Below are positions 15,492 through 23,932 of a stretch of DNA of 64,000 bases, piece by piece (within the stretch, counting starts at the first letter, position 1; each line of letters starts with the position of its first letter). A program made the position numbers and the translations under genes. The notes below the pieces were generated by a model. The model saw only the letters and a program-made list of their open reading frames with translations, searched no databases and was not told where the DNA came from. The stretch is from assembly GCA_000508965.1 (NCBI GenBank), contig BAHV02000018.1, forward strand, positions 124,001 to 188,000, in the 5' to 3' direction. This stretch comes from Dielma sp000508965. Lineage in GTDB: Bacteria; Bacillota_I; Bacilli_A; Erysipelotrichales; Erysipelotrichaceae.

Positions 15492-16322
15492 CTATGCACC
15501 CTTTTTAACTTGTGCTGCACAAGCACCTAATGAAATTTTGCCGGTCTTCACTGTTTCACTCTCTTCACTGACTTTAACACCATATTCTTTTTCGATCCAA
15601 TCATAACCCTCGGTATCGATTTTCTCTACTAATTCAGGTCCGCCGCTGACCACGATGCGGCCATCAACCAAAACATGAGCATGCGTTGGCTTCAACAGAT
15701 TATAAAAACGGGCATAATGGGATACTACCATCATTCCCATCGCTGATTCTTCACGCACATCATTAATCGCATCAGCAACGATCTTTAATGCATCGACATC
15801 AAGACCGCTGTCAATCTCATCAAGCATCGCAAAGCTTGGCTTCAGCATTTTCATCTGTACGATTTCATTACGCTTCTTTTCACCGCCGGAAAAGCCTTCA
15901 TTTAAGAAACGGTGAGCAAGATCCGGTTTCATCTGCAGATCCTTGATCGTACCCTCCATTTCACGGATAAAGCTAAACAGCGGAATCGGTTTTTCGCGGC
16001 GTGCATTCATTGCTGCACGCAGGAAATCGGAATTCGTAACACCGGCAACTTCCTGCGGGTACTGCATTCCTAAAAACAATCCTGCCCGGCTGCGTTCATC
16101 AACACTCATGCTTAAGACATCCTGTCCTTCAAAAGTGATGATGCCGCCCGTCACAGTAAATTTAGGATTGCCCATCACCGCTGCCAGCAATGTGGACTTC
16201 CCATTGCCATTAGGACCCATCAGCGCATGAATCTCATTTTTATCTATATTTAGGCTTACGCCTTTTAAAATTTCCTTGCCGTCGATTTCAACGGTTAAAT
16301 CTTTAATTTCTAGTTGTGACAT
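15492..16322 (-). CDS. sufC: SufC ATPase
   Basis: A 276-residue ABC-type ATPase that powers the SufBCD scaffold. Walker A GPNGNGKST (about 36-44), signature GFSGGEKKRNE, Walker B FAMLDEIDSGLD and the switch histidine in VVSHY are intact. First gene of the suf operon with an AAAGGAAG ribosome site. A 25-residue C-terminal extension with a cysteine goes slightly beyond the usual SufC end. Confidence 0.97.
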   Translation of the reverse strand: MSQLEIKDLTVEIDGKEILKGVSLNIDKNEIHALMGPNGNGKSTLLAAVMGNPKFTVTGGIITFEGQDVLSMSVDERSRAGLFLGMQYPQEVAGVTNSDFLRAAMNARREKPIPLFSFIREMEGTIKDLQMKPDLAHRFLNEGFSGGEKKRNEIVQMKMLKPSFAMLDEIDSGLDVDALKIVADAINDVREESAMGMMVVSHYARFYNLLKPTHAHVLVDGRIVVSGGPELVEKIDTEGYDWIEKEYGVKVSEESETVKTGKISLGACAAQVKKGA

Positions 16323-16343
16323 AACATTCTTCCTTTCTGTATT

Positions 16344-16372
16344 ATGTTACCATTTTTTAAGCCTGCAAACAA
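16344..16372 (-). promoter_or_regulatory. suf operon promoter
   Basis: On the minus strand TTGTTT (16367-16372), 17 bp, then TAACAT (16344-16349) with a TGG extension. It lies just upstream of sufC. The remaining intergenic DNA to 16564 is A+T rich and shows nothing else that I can support. Confidence 0.6.
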
Positions 16373-16564
16373 TTTTAACGATTATTTTTTTACTGTTTAT
16401 CCTTATATATTATAACGCGCCCCCTGAATCACAAACCATGTACTATTATAACGGACTAGTTGCGTTATTTCTATCACAAACTGATAATTTATTTAACTTT
16501 CGTGTTTATTAATTGAAGAATAAGTGAAGAATTATGGTAAATTATCTGAACAGACCTGATTAAA

Positions 16565-16593
16565 TTGCTTTTTAAACGCATTTATTCTATAAT
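16565..16593 (+). promoter_or_regulatory. Promoter of the parvulin gene pair
   Basis: TTGCTT (16565-16570), 17 bp, TATAAT (16588-16593), followed by AGGAGG at 16611 before the ATG. Confidence 0.75.
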
Positions 16594-16621
16594 AAAGCAG
16601 ATAGTCAATTAGGAGGTTATT

Positions 16622-17617
16622 ATGATTGATAAATTAAAGGAAAACTGGTTTGTTGTCCTTGTAGCCGTGTTATTGTTCGGTGCCTGCGGGTATTTCGTCT
16701 ATGACATGAATAAGGATAAACTGCCAGGGAAAAAGGCCGACGGTAAAGACGTTGTTGCCGAACTGGCTGGCACAAATATTTTCGCCGATGATTTATATGA
16801 CGATTTATACGGAGCCGTTGATTCTGAATCTTCATTAGGAACTTCAATGCTCTACATGTATTTTGAAAGAGCGGTTGCTGATGAAGCGGTACCGATGACA
16901 TCTGAGCTTAAATCACAGATTTCAGCTCAAGTATCCGGGGTAAGACAGAATTATCAGGCTTATTACGGCGATCAGTGGGAAACATACCTGCTGCAGGGCT
17001 TACAGGCTTCGGGCTATACAAGTATTGATGATCTTGAAGCATACTTCACTCATTACTTAAAGCTTCAGACATTAAAGCATGAAAATTATGATGCTAACCT
17101 TGATTCATTATTCTCTAAGATTCATGAAGAAAAGAAATCAAGAACCGTATCACATATCTTAGTTAAAATGACAGATCCGGATAATCCGACTGAAGAAGAA
17201 CAGAAAAAGATGGATGATATCGATGCAGCTTTAGCGGCCGGCACTGATTTTGCTGAAGTTGCTAAGCAATTCTCTGATGACTCTACGGCTTCTGCCGGTG
17301 GTGCATTGGGTTATGTTGACAGTGATACTTCATTTGTTACAGCCTTTAAGGAAGCTGCATTAAGCCAGGAAAAAGGTACTGTTGGTGACTGGGTTCAGAC
17401 TGAATATGGAAGACATAAAATTTTAGTAACAGAAACTGATAAAGCTGCGTTAGAAGCTGATGAATCAATTCGTGAATCACTCTATACAGCCATTGATTCT
17501 TATTACCCGGAAATGGGTGCAAAGATCGTTTGGGATAAAGCACAGGAATTGAATGTTACTTTCTCTGATCCAAAAATTGAAGAAGCTTTAAAAGCTTATA
17601 TGAACATTACGGAATAG
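16622..17617 (+). CDS. Membrane-anchored parvulin-type peptidyl-prolyl isomerase (PrsA-like)
   Basis: A 331-residue foldase. An N-terminal membrane segment (about 8-28) is followed by a SurA-like helical region and a parvulin domain at about 175-275: RTVSHILVKM, FAEVAKQFSDDSTASAGGALGYV, FKEAALSQEKGTVGDWVQTEYGRHKI in sequence order. It should act outside the membrane on exported proteins. The signal region has a Cys (FGAC) but not a convincing lipobox, unlike the tandem gene after it. The two genes are 10 bp apart and share one promoter. Confidence 0.9.
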   Translation: MIDKLKENWFVVLVAVLLFGACGYFVYDMNKDKLPGKKADGKDVVAELAGTNIFADDLYDDLYGAVDSESSLGTSMLYMYFERAVADEAVPMTSELKSQISAQVSGVRQNYQAYYGDQWETYLLQGLQASGYTSIDDLEAYFTHYLKLQTLKHENYDANLDSLFSKIHEEKKSRTVSHILVKMTDPDNPTEEEQKKMDDIDAALAAGTDFAEVAKQFSDDSTASAGGALGYVDSDTSFVTAFKEAALSQEKGTVGDWVQTEYGRHKILVTETDKAALEADESIRESLYTAIDSYYPEMGAKIVWDKAQELNVTFSDPKIEEALKAYMNITE

Positions 17618-17627
17618 GAGGCCAGAC

Positions 17628-18503
17628 ATGAAAAAATTACTATGCGTATGTGCGGCTGCCCTGCTGTTTACAGTCAGCGGATGCAGTGACGCAACAACAA
17701 GTGTGACTGATGGATCAACGGCTTTAATTACCGTCGGCAATACTAAAATCACCAAAGAAAATGTATATACAGGCCTGAAAACACAGGGGGCTGTTAATTC
17801 GATCATCAATATGGTGACACAGATCATCTGCGATAATGAAATTCCTTTAACGGATGAAATCAAAGCTGAAGCTCAGTCAACGATGGACAGCTTCAAAGGT
17901 TATGTCGGTGAAGAAAACTGGGATGCTTTCATTAAAGGCAACGGTTATGCTTCAGAAGAAGATTACTTTAATCAGCGTGTGGTATTAGCTGCCCGTGCAG
18001 GTCATATCACTGAGAAATATCTTGAAGAAGATTGGTCAAATGTAATTTCTGTTTATAAGCCAAGACAAGTACAAATCTTCACTACTGATGATGAAGAAAC
18101 AGCGAATAAAGCATTAGAAGCCATCAAGGGCGGTAAAGAAGTTGCTGAGGTAGTGGAAGAAATGGGCGGTATTACTGAGAATTACAACGGTTCTACGCAG
18201 ACGCTTTCATCAGAAAGTGGCTTGCCTACCAATGTATGGGGCAATATCACCAAGGTTACGGAAAACAACACCGTGCTTGATGAAGTCCAGTACAGTCTTG
18301 ATTTGACTACTTATTATGTAGTGAAGGTAATCGCAACAAATCCTGAAGATTTCAAGGAAACAGCGATTAAGGGTCTGGCTTCAAGCACGACACTTCAAAA
18401 TGAGGGCTTTGCTTATTATCTTAAGAAGTACAATTTCAATATTTATGATATTGATATCTACAATGCATTTAAAACTCAAGCACCTCAGTATTTAGTTCAA
18501 TAA
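17628..18503 (+). CDS. PrsA/SurA-like lipoprotein with degenerate isomerase domain
   Basis: A 291-residue lipoprotein (lipobox VSGC, Cys 19) related to the preceding gene in its helical region (VGNTKITKENVYTGL..., Asp-Trp-type motif and YFNQRVVLAARAGHITEKYL). Where the parvulin domain should be (about 140-235), the region KPRQVQIFTTDDEETANKAL keeps the strand order but not the conserved active-site residues or the FS(D/E)D motif. It is probably a chaperone-only paralogue of the upstream enzyme. Followed by a strong terminator. Confidence 0.75.
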   Translation: MKKLLCVCAAALLFTVSGCSDATTSVTDGSTALITVGNTKITKENVYTGLKTQGAVNSIINMVTQIICDNEIPLTDEIKAEAQSTMDSFKGYVGEENWDAFIKGNGYASEEDYFNQRVVLAARAGHITEKYLEEDWSNVISVYKPRQVQIFTTDDEETANKALEAIKGGKEVAEVVEEMGGITENYNGSTQTLSSESGLPTNVWGNITKVTENNTVLDEVQYSLDLTTYYVVKVIATNPEDFKETAIKGLASSTTLQNEGFAYYLKKYNFNIYDIDIYNAFKTQAPQYLVQ

Positions 18504-18507
18504 ACTT

Positions 18508-18538
18508 AAGCAGATAAGGCATCCTTATCTGCTTTTTA
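18508..18538 (+). terminator. Intrinsic terminator after the parvulin pair
   Basis: AAGCAGATAAGG pairs perfectly with CCTTATCTGCTT around CAT, then TTTTTATA. Confidence 0.95.
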
Positions 18539-18568
18539 TATGCTTGAATAATAAAGTTTTATCAACCC

Positions 18569-18597
18569 TTGACTTTCCCATTGCTTCCCGCTAAACT
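18569..18597 (+). promoter_or_regulatory. Promoter of the NSS transporter
   Basis: TTGACT (18569-18574), 17 bp, TAAACT (18592-18597). Confidence 0.65.
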
Positions 18598-18623
18598 AAT
18601 AACAGTTTGAAGGGGGTTCTACG

Positions 18624-19991
18624 ATGAAAAAAAGAGAAAAATTCTCTTCACGTTTTGGTTTTATTCTAATCAGTGCCGGCTGTGCGATCGGCCTTGGCAA
18701 TGTATGGCGTTTTCCTTACATAACCGGTAAATACGGCGGTGCGGCCTTTGTGCTGCTTTATTTGTTTTTCCTGCTGATTCTCGGTCTGCCGATCATGGTT
18801 ATGGAATTCGCGGTTGGCCGCGCTTCACAGAAAAGTGTCGCGGGCAGCTTTGAGGTCTTAGAACCTAAGGGCAGCAAATGGCATCTGTATAAATATTTTG
18901 CGCTCAGCGGCAATTATCTGCTGATGATGTTTTATACGACGATTGCCGGCTGGATGCTGATTTATTTTTTTAAAACATTAGCCGGAAGTTTTGCGGGTCT
19001 GAATATTGAACAGGTAGCCGCAGTCTATGATGCCACCACCGCCGATCCATGGCTCAGCGCGGCAGCGATGCTGTTTGTAGTTGCCTTAGGGATGTTTATT
19101 GTATCCCGCGGTCTGCAAAACGGCGTTGAAAAAGTCAGCAAGTTCATGATGAGCGCCTTGCTGCTGATTATGGTGCTATTGGCAATTCGTTCATTAACCC
19201 TGCCAAATGCGATGGCTGGTTTAGCTTTCTATCTGAAACCGGATTTTGGCAGGCTGTTTGAATACAATCTATCGGAAGTGATTTTCGCGGCAATGGGACA
19301 GGCTTTTTTCACATTAAGTCTGGGTATCGGCGCGCTGGCTATCTTTGGCAGCTACATTGATAAAGAACGTTCATTGCTTGGTGAAAGCATCAGCATTACT
19401 TTGCTGGATACTTTTGTTGCCTTAGTCTCCGGACTGATCATCTTCCCTGCCTGCTTTGCCTTCGGTGTGAATCCAGACAGCGGTTTTGGTTTGATTTTTG
19501 TCACCCTTCCGAATATTTTCAACAATATGCCGCTGGGACAGTTGTGGGGCGCATTGTTTTTCATCTTCCTATTCTTTGCCGCTTTGACTACAATCATTGC
19601 CGTCTTTGAAAATATTGTCTCCTGTTTTACTGATTTATTTAATTGGTCACGCAAAAAATCCGTGCTGATCAATATGATTGGCATCATGATTTTATCAATG
19701 CCATGTCTTTTAGGATTCAGTGTATGGAGTCATGTTCAGCCGCTTTTCGGAGGCAGCATTATGGGACTTGAAGATTTTCTGATTTCAAATAATCTGCTGC
19801 CGCTGGGCTCCTTGTTATACTTGATGTTTTGTGTCAGCCGTTATGGCTGGGGCTGGCAGAATTTCCTCACGGAAGCCAATACCGGCAAAGGTTTGAAATT
19901 CCCTGCTGTTTTTCATTTTTATTTGAAATGGATCCTGCCATTGATCGTTTTATTTATATTCATTCAGGGCTATCTCCCATATTTTAAATAA
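18624..19991 (+). CDS. Sodium:neurotransmitter symporter (NSS/SNF) family transporter
   Basis: A 455-residue polytopic protein of the LeuT-type NSS family, which couples sodium to uptake of amino acids or related amines. The first helix carries the family signature SAGCAIGLGNVWRFPYI that forms the sodium and substrate sites, followed by GGAAFVLLYL and LPIMVMEFAVGR. About eleven membrane spans are visible. The substrate cannot be assigned. Promoter and terminator flank it, so it is monocistronic. Confidence 0.93.
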   Translation: MKKREKFSSRFGFILISAGCAIGLGNVWRFPYITGKYGGAAFVLLYLFFLLILGLPIMVMEFAVGRASQKSVAGSFEVLEPKGSKWHLYKYFALSGNYLLMMFYTTIAGWMLIYFFKTLAGSFAGLNIEQVAAVYDATTADPWLSAAAMLFVVALGMFIVSRGLQNGVEKVSKFMMSALLLIMVLLAIRSLTLPNAMAGLAFYLKPDFGRLFEYNLSEVIFAAMGQAFFTLSLGIGALAIFGSYIDKERSLLGESISITLLDTFVALVSGLIIFPACFAFGVNPDSGFGLIFVTLPNIFNNMPLGQLWGALFFIFLFFAALTTIIAVFENIVSCFTDLFNWSRKKSVLINMIGIMILSMPCLLGFSVWSHVQPLFGGSIMGLEDFLISNNLLPLGSLLYLMFCVSRYGWGWQNFLTEANTGKGLKFPAVFHFYLKWILPLIVLFIFIQGYLPYFK

Positions 19992-20016
19992 ACCAGAATT
20001 TTCTGGTTTTTATTTT
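19990..20016 (+). terminator. Intrinsic terminator after the NSS gene
   Basis: AAACCAG pairs with CTGGTTT around AATTTT, followed by a T-rich tract; overlaps the stop codon. Confidence 0.85.
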
Positions 20017-20019
20017 GGT

Positions 20020-20420
20020 TTATCTCAGCAAGCCAATCATACCGAGCACTGGCAGATGCAGCGGATAAAATGCATCCATACTAAGCTGCATTGTTTTGGA
20101 TATGCTGCCTTTTTGACCCTTATAAAATAGGTATCAAAAGGCCAAGGCAATTGTCAAAGAGATTCAGCCCCATCAATAAGGATATCTTGCAACTGGTATA
20201 AATATCAGCACCTGCAGCTTCCGCTTTTGAACCTTGGGGAAATAAAACGCAAAGAGAATACTGTATTTCCCTTCCATATACAGTCCGGTTAAGCGACAGC
20301 CAGTTTCATAATGGCGCCAATGATTCATGAACGGATAAAATATGAGCTAAGTGATCATAAAACATACATAGACATGCGATAATTTTAATGGTTTCTTATT
20401 CATAAAATCCCTCTGCATAT
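20020..20420 (-). pseudogene. Decayed TraX-like membrane protein gene
   Basis: This 470-bp gap holds a broken gene on the minus strand. It starts with an AGAGGGA ribosome site and MNKKPLKLSHVYVCFM, then hits an in-frame TAG after 18 codons. Further on, in a shifted frame, LFYKGQKGSISKTMQL is followed by SMDAFYPLHLPVLGMI and a stop at 20020. The end resembles TraX-family proteins (FYNGxRG ... FYxFYPLHLLxLG). The middle is shortened with more stops. TraX is an acetyltransferase-like membrane protein; here nothing functional remains. Confidence 0.55.
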
Positions 20421-20482
20421 TAAAAATACCATTGAAATCTTTCAACGTTACCTTTAATTCTCTTATGATTCTCTGACATTAT

Positions 20483-20983
20483 TTAAACCATGATCGTCTC
20501 ATTTTCAATCATCAAAGTATGGGTAAAGAGATAGAAAGTGCATAACAACAGCAGATCATGAAGTGTTTCACATTCCACCTGGATGTTGCCATAGGCATCC
20601 ATTTTTTTAATACAGCCGATTTGATGCTGCTGATCATTGATCTGCCAGCTTGTATCACTATTCAGATGCAGACTGTAATGCCGATTCTGCCGCTGATCCT
20701 CAACATTTAGATCATGAAAGCAACGCTCATAAAGCTTCACCTCAGACTTACCTTTGGCTTCACCCTTTAAGACATGCTCCTTGCTTTCTTGCTCATCGAC
20801 GGTAAGTAATAAAGCGGAATTGCTGCCGGCCCGCTCAAAGGAGCTGACATACGTTTTCTGCTGTTCGATAAGCAGGATATTCTGGTTAGAATTCATCACA
20901 TGAGAGCTTATCTGACAGACCTCTTTGCCGCTTTCATCATAAACGTGTTTCCCCAAGAATGAATTTTTAATTATAAGCTTCAT
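20483..20983 (-). CDS. Hypothetical protein, possibly LURP-one/tubby-like fold
   Basis: A 166-residue soluble protein made of alternating short strands, starting MKLIIKNSFLGKHVYDESGKEV and ending in a hydrophobic helix-like segment followed by NETIMV. The pattern of antiparallel strands plus a C-terminal hydrophobic segment is reminiscent of LURP-one-related (tubby-like) proteins, but no diagnostic motif is seen, so this is weak. The ATG at 20983 is chosen over an earlier one because AGGGG sits at suitable distance. It lies downstream of the chromate transporter genes on the same strand. Confidence 0.6.
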   Translation of the reverse strand: MKLIIKNSFLGKHVYDESGKEVCQISSHVMNSNQNILLIEQQKTYVSSFERAGSNSALLLTVDEQESKEHVLKGEAKGKSEVKLYERCFHDLNVEDQRQNRHYSLHLNSDTSWQINDQQHQIGCIKKMDAYGNIQVECETLHDLLLLCTFYLFTHTLMIENETIMV

Positions 20984-21002
20984 TTCCTGATCCCCTTTCC
21001 TG

Positions 21003-21560
21003 TTATAAAAACATATAAGCCAGACAGCCAATAAGTCCTGCGCCGCTCATGACCCAAACCGGATCGGCCTTAAATTTATGCAGAATGAACAATGAAGCGG
21101 CAAACAGCGCCACCGAGATCCAGTCAATAGAGGCGAATGAGATTGCATTGCTGTTCCAAAATGCCAAAATGATAATCGATAAGCCCGCGGAAGCGATCAT
21201 TGCCACAACAGCTGGCCGCAAGCCTGTCAAAACACCCTGCATCACACTCAAGTTACGGTATTTATAATAGATATAAGCCAAGGTAAGAACGATGATGATC
21301 GAGGGTGTCACACAGCCGATCGTCGCAACAATGGCTCCCGGCAGACCAGCGATGCGTGTTCCAACGAAGGTAGCGCTGTTAATGGCAATCGGTCCCGGTG
21401 TCATCTGTGAGATCGTCACGACATCACCAAATTCAATCATTGATAACCAGCCGTTGATTTCTACAACCTGATGCTGGATGATCGGCATTGCCGCATAGCC
21501 GCCGCCGATACTGAACAAACCGATTTGAAAGAAACTCCAAAATAATTTAAGCAGCATCAT
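21003..21560 (-). CDS. Chromate transporter family (CHR) protein, second half-size subunit
   Basis: A 185-residue six-span membrane protein of the CHR family. Signature elements are FFQIGLFSIGGGYAAMPII, the TISQMTPGPIAINSATFVG motif and GLRPAVVAMI. The family exports chromate or related anions; half-size members work as pairs with the neighbour. The ATG at 21560 follows GGGAGGTG and overlaps the end of the first subunit by 14 bp. Confidence 0.9.
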   Translation of the reverse strand: MMLLKLFWSFFQIGLFSIGGGYAAMPIIQHQVVEINGWLSMIEFGDVVTISQMTPGPIAINSATFVGTRIAGLPGAIVATIGCVTPSIIIVLTLAYIYYKYRNLSVMQGVLTGLRPAVVAMIASAGLSIIILAFWNSNAISFASIDWISVALFAASLFILHKFKADPVWVMSGAGLIGCLAYMFL

Positions 21561-22131
21561 GCTGAACACCTCCCTTTGACCGTTTGCCAAGCAGCACATT
21601 CAGCGCACCGATCACACCGCAGATCAGAATAATCAAAATCACATTTACATTCAGGATTGCCGCCGCGATAAATGCCGCAATCAGAATGATGACCGGCTGC
21701 AGCCGATGCTCTTTCAATATGTCTGATGTCATCGTTAATACGACATCTGTAATCACCGCCGCAACACCTGCCTGCATGCCTCTTAACACATACCCAACAA
21801 TCAGTGAATCTCTGAATGCAGTATAGAATAATGAAATGACTGACAGAATGATCAGCGGCGGCAGCACCGTACCCAGCACAGTGATCAAAGCACCCCTGAA
21901 GCCATCAAGACGATAGCCGATCAGAATCGAAGCATTAACGGCGATCGCACCTGGTGATGACTGCGCAATCGCTGTCAGATCCAGCATTTCCTGCTCATCA
22001 ATCCAACTCAGCTCCTCCACAAATTTCTTACGCATTAACGGTATGATGACAAACCCTCCGCCAAAGGTAAACGCGCTTAGGCTGAAGGTTGAACTAAATA
22101 ACTTCCAATAAAACTTTTTATCCTTTTCCAT
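21547..22131 (-). CDS. Chromate transporter family (CHR) protein, first half-size subunit
   Basis: A 194-residue CHR protein: FSSTFSLSAFTFGGGFVIIPLM, then LTAIAQSSPGAIAVNASILIG (the SxPGPxA-type motif with Gly-Ala) and MQAGVAAVI. It pairs with the next gene; in such short-chain systems the two proteins adopt opposite membrane topology (family knowledge). GGAGGGA ribosome site. A divergent LysR regulator lies 97 bp away. Confidence 0.9.
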   Translation of the reverse strand: MEKDKKFYWKLFSSTFSLSAFTFGGGFVIIPLMRKKFVEELSWIDEQEMLDLTAIAQSSPGAIAVNASILIGYRLDGFRGALITVLGTVLPPLIILSVISLFYTAFRDSLIVGYVLRGMQAGVAAVITDVVLTMTSDILKEHRLQPVIILIAAFIAAAILNVNVILIILICGVIGALNVLLGKRSKGGVQHDAA

Positions 22132-22180
22132 CTCTTATCCCTCCTGCCTTTATTCTATGACTTGCCATTTTATAAGTAAA

Positions 22181-22198
22181 ATAATATAATGTTATAAT
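22181..22198 (+). promoter_or_regulatory. lysR promoter and LysR-type dyad
   Basis: TATAAT (22193-22198) with TGT extension serves the LysR gene. It overlaps the dyad ATAA-N7-TTAT (22181-22195), of the T-N11-A kind bound by LysR proteins, in the short divergent gap with the transporter genes. Autoregulation and transporter control are inferred. Confidence 0.5.
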
Positions 22199-22228
22199 TA
22201 GTATATGGTTTTTATTATGGAGGTGTTT

Positions 22229-23104
22229 ATGACACTCAGACATCTTAGAATTTTTGTAGCGGTTGTGGATCAAGGAAGCGCGACAGCCGCCGCCAATGTG
22301 CTTTATCTCGCTCAGCCGGCAGTCAGTTTGGCTATCCGTGAATTAGAAGAATATTATGGCATCAAGCTCTTTGACCGCATCGGCAATCGTCTTCATCTCA
22401 CTGAAGCCGGCAAGATTTTCTATTCCTATGCGGCCCATATTATCACAACCTTTGAAGAAATGGAAAACGGCCTGCGCAACTGGGATGAAATCGGCAGACT
22501 GCGGATCGGCTCAAGCATTACGATCGGCAACAAAATGCTGCCCGAGCTGATTCATGACTTTTCATTTGTCTATCCTAAAATAGATGTCAAGGTACTGATT
22601 GATAGCTCCGATGTCATTGAAGAAAAGCTGCTGCGCAGTGAACTTGATTTTGCGCTGATTGAAGGTGTGACACACTCAATGGATCTGATTACCCACAGCT
22701 TTGCCGATGATGAATTAGCGGTTGTCTGTTCCAGCCTACACCCCTTCGCATCAAAAAAAGTCATCACCGGCGATGACTTCGTCAAAGAGAAAATCTTATT
22801 AAGAGAGAGAGGCAGCGGTACCCGTGAATTATTTGACAGTGTGATGGAAATTCACGGATACGCGTGCATCCCGGCCTGGGAAAGCACAAGCACCCGTGCC
22901 CTGCTCAGCGCTGTGGTTGAAAATCTTGGCATTGCGGTAGTACCTAAACGACTGATTGAGATCGAACGCACCAGTCAGCTGATTGAATGTATCAGCATTG
23001 AAAATATTGAATTTAAACGAAGCTTTAATATTGTCTATCATAAAAATAAATATTTATCTAAAAGTATTAAGGAATTCATGAAATTATGCGACAATATTGA
23101 GTAA
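22229..23104 (+). CDS. LysR-family transcriptional regulator
   Basis: A 291-residue regulator: N-terminal winged helix (MTLRHLRIFVAVVDQGSATAAA, YLAQPAVSLAIRELEEYYG, LFDR) and a C-terminal substrate-binding domain starting near RLRIGSSITIGNKMLP. The ATG at 22229 follows GGAGG; the upstream ATG lacks one. It is divergent from the two CHR transporter genes, its likely targets. The sequence is close to CysL/YeiE-type regulators, which handle sulfur-type oxyanions, but the ligand is not readable. Confidence 0.92.
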   Translation: MTLRHLRIFVAVVDQGSATAAANVLYLAQPAVSLAIRELEEYYGIKLFDRIGNRLHLTEAGKIFYSYAAHIITTFEEMENGLRNWDEIGRLRIGSSITIGNKMLPELIHDFSFVYPKIDVKVLIDSSDVIEEKLLRSELDFALIEGVTHSMDLITHSFADDELAVVCSSLHPFASKKVITGDDFVKEKILLRERGSGTRELFDSVMEIHGYACIPAWESTSTRALLSAVVENLGIAVVPKRLIEIERTSQLIECISIENIEFKRSFNIVYHKNKYLSKSIKEFMKLCDNIE

Positions 23105-23120
23105 TAAAAGAATCATAATA

Positions 23121-23147
23121 AAAACGCCTTTACGGCGTTTCTTTACT
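23121..23147 (+). terminator. Intrinsic terminator after lysR
   Basis: AAAACGCC pairs with GGCGTTT around TTTAC, followed by CTTTACT. Confidence 0.8.
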
Positions 23148-23194
23148 ATATTATTTTAGATTATTTTGCACATCAAATTTACATCATTTTTTTA

Positions 23195-23228
23195 TTAAAA
23201 GAATTAAAGCGCCCAGTAACAGGCGCTT
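23195..23228 (-). terminator. Terminator of the HIT-tRNA-Ser unit
   Basis: On the minus strand AAGCGCC pairs with GGCGCTT around eight bases, then TAATTCTTTT. It is 11 bp past the tRNA CCA end. Confidence 0.75.
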
Positions 23229-23238
23229 ATTTGAATAT

Positions 23239-23328
23239 TGGCGGAGACGGTGGGATTCGAACCCACGGACGGGGAAACCGTCAAACGATTTCGAGTCGTT
23301 CTCGTTATAACCACTTCGATACGTCTCC
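23239..23328 (-). tRNA. tRNA-Ser (anticodon CGA), CCA encoded
   Basis: A class II tRNA of 90 nt. The acceptor arms GGAGACG and CGTCTCC pair fully, the anticodon loop CTCGAAA gives CGA (reads UCG), a long variable arm is present, the T loop contains GTTCGAATC, the discriminator base is G and CCA is genome-encoded. It lies 15 bp after the HIT gene with no promoter visible between, so it is probably co-transcribed with it. Confidence 0.97.
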
Positions 23329-23343
23329 AAGATGAATCCTGAA

Positions 23344-23736
23344 TTATTTCAGGATTTTCACAAGCTCATCAAGATCCTGCTTTTCAGATTCATTGAATTG
23401 AATCACAACAGCATCATTTTCACTATAACGCGGGATGATGTGAAAATGCAGATGGTTCACCGTCTGACCGGCAGCCTCATGTGTATTATTCAGCACATTG
23501 ACACCCTGAGCATTTAATCTTTCACTGATCCGCACTGCCAGCATTTTTACCACCTGTATCAGATGCGCTAAGGTTTCATCATCACATTCAAGCAGATTAT
23601 CATAATGCTTTTTAGGAACTACCAGCGTATGTCCCTTTGTCACCTGGCTCAAATCAAGGAAAGCCATGACCTGATCATCTTCATAGATACATGAAGAAGG
23701 AATTTCTTTATTTACAATACTGCAGAAGATGCACAT
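23344..23736 (-). CDS. HIT-family nucleotide-binding protein (HINT-like)
   Basis: A 130-residue HIT protein: N-terminal CIFCSIVNKEIPSSCIYEDD with the zinc-type cysteines, GHTLVVPKKH, and the catalytic HxHxHxx motif HLHFHIIP near residue 98. Members hydrolyse nucleoside phosphoramidates or dinucleoside polyphosphates. The tRNA-Ser gene follows immediately in the same orientation. Confidence 0.95.
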   Translation of the reverse strand: MCIFCSIVNKEIPSSCIYEDDQVMAFLDLSQVTKGHTLVVPKKHYDNLLECDDETLAHLIQVVKMLAVRISERLNAQGVNVLNNTHEAAGQTVNHLHFHIIPRYSENDAVVIQFNESEKQDLDELVKILK

Positions 23737-23896
23737 AACGATATCCTCCCTAAAATTTGACTCTTATAGTTTATCACTTTTTTAGTTTTTTGAACAGTAT
23801 TAAACGAACCTGAGTAAGTAATTTTGACTTGTTATTTGCGATAAATTTTTTTAATTTTCTATGAGCAAATTACTATTCAGTCAATCAAAAATACGT

Positions 23897-23902
23897 TATA
23901 CT
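23897..23902 (+). promoter_or_regulatory. -10 element upstream of the rubrerythrin
   Basis: TATACT lies 31 bp before the ATG with an AGAGGT ribosome site between. The -35 position holds only a poor match (TATTCA at 17 bp), so an activator or peroxide-type regulation is possible but not shown. Confidence 0.45.
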
Positions 23903-23932
23903 AAACCCGTAAATAGAAAGAGGTAAGAAATT

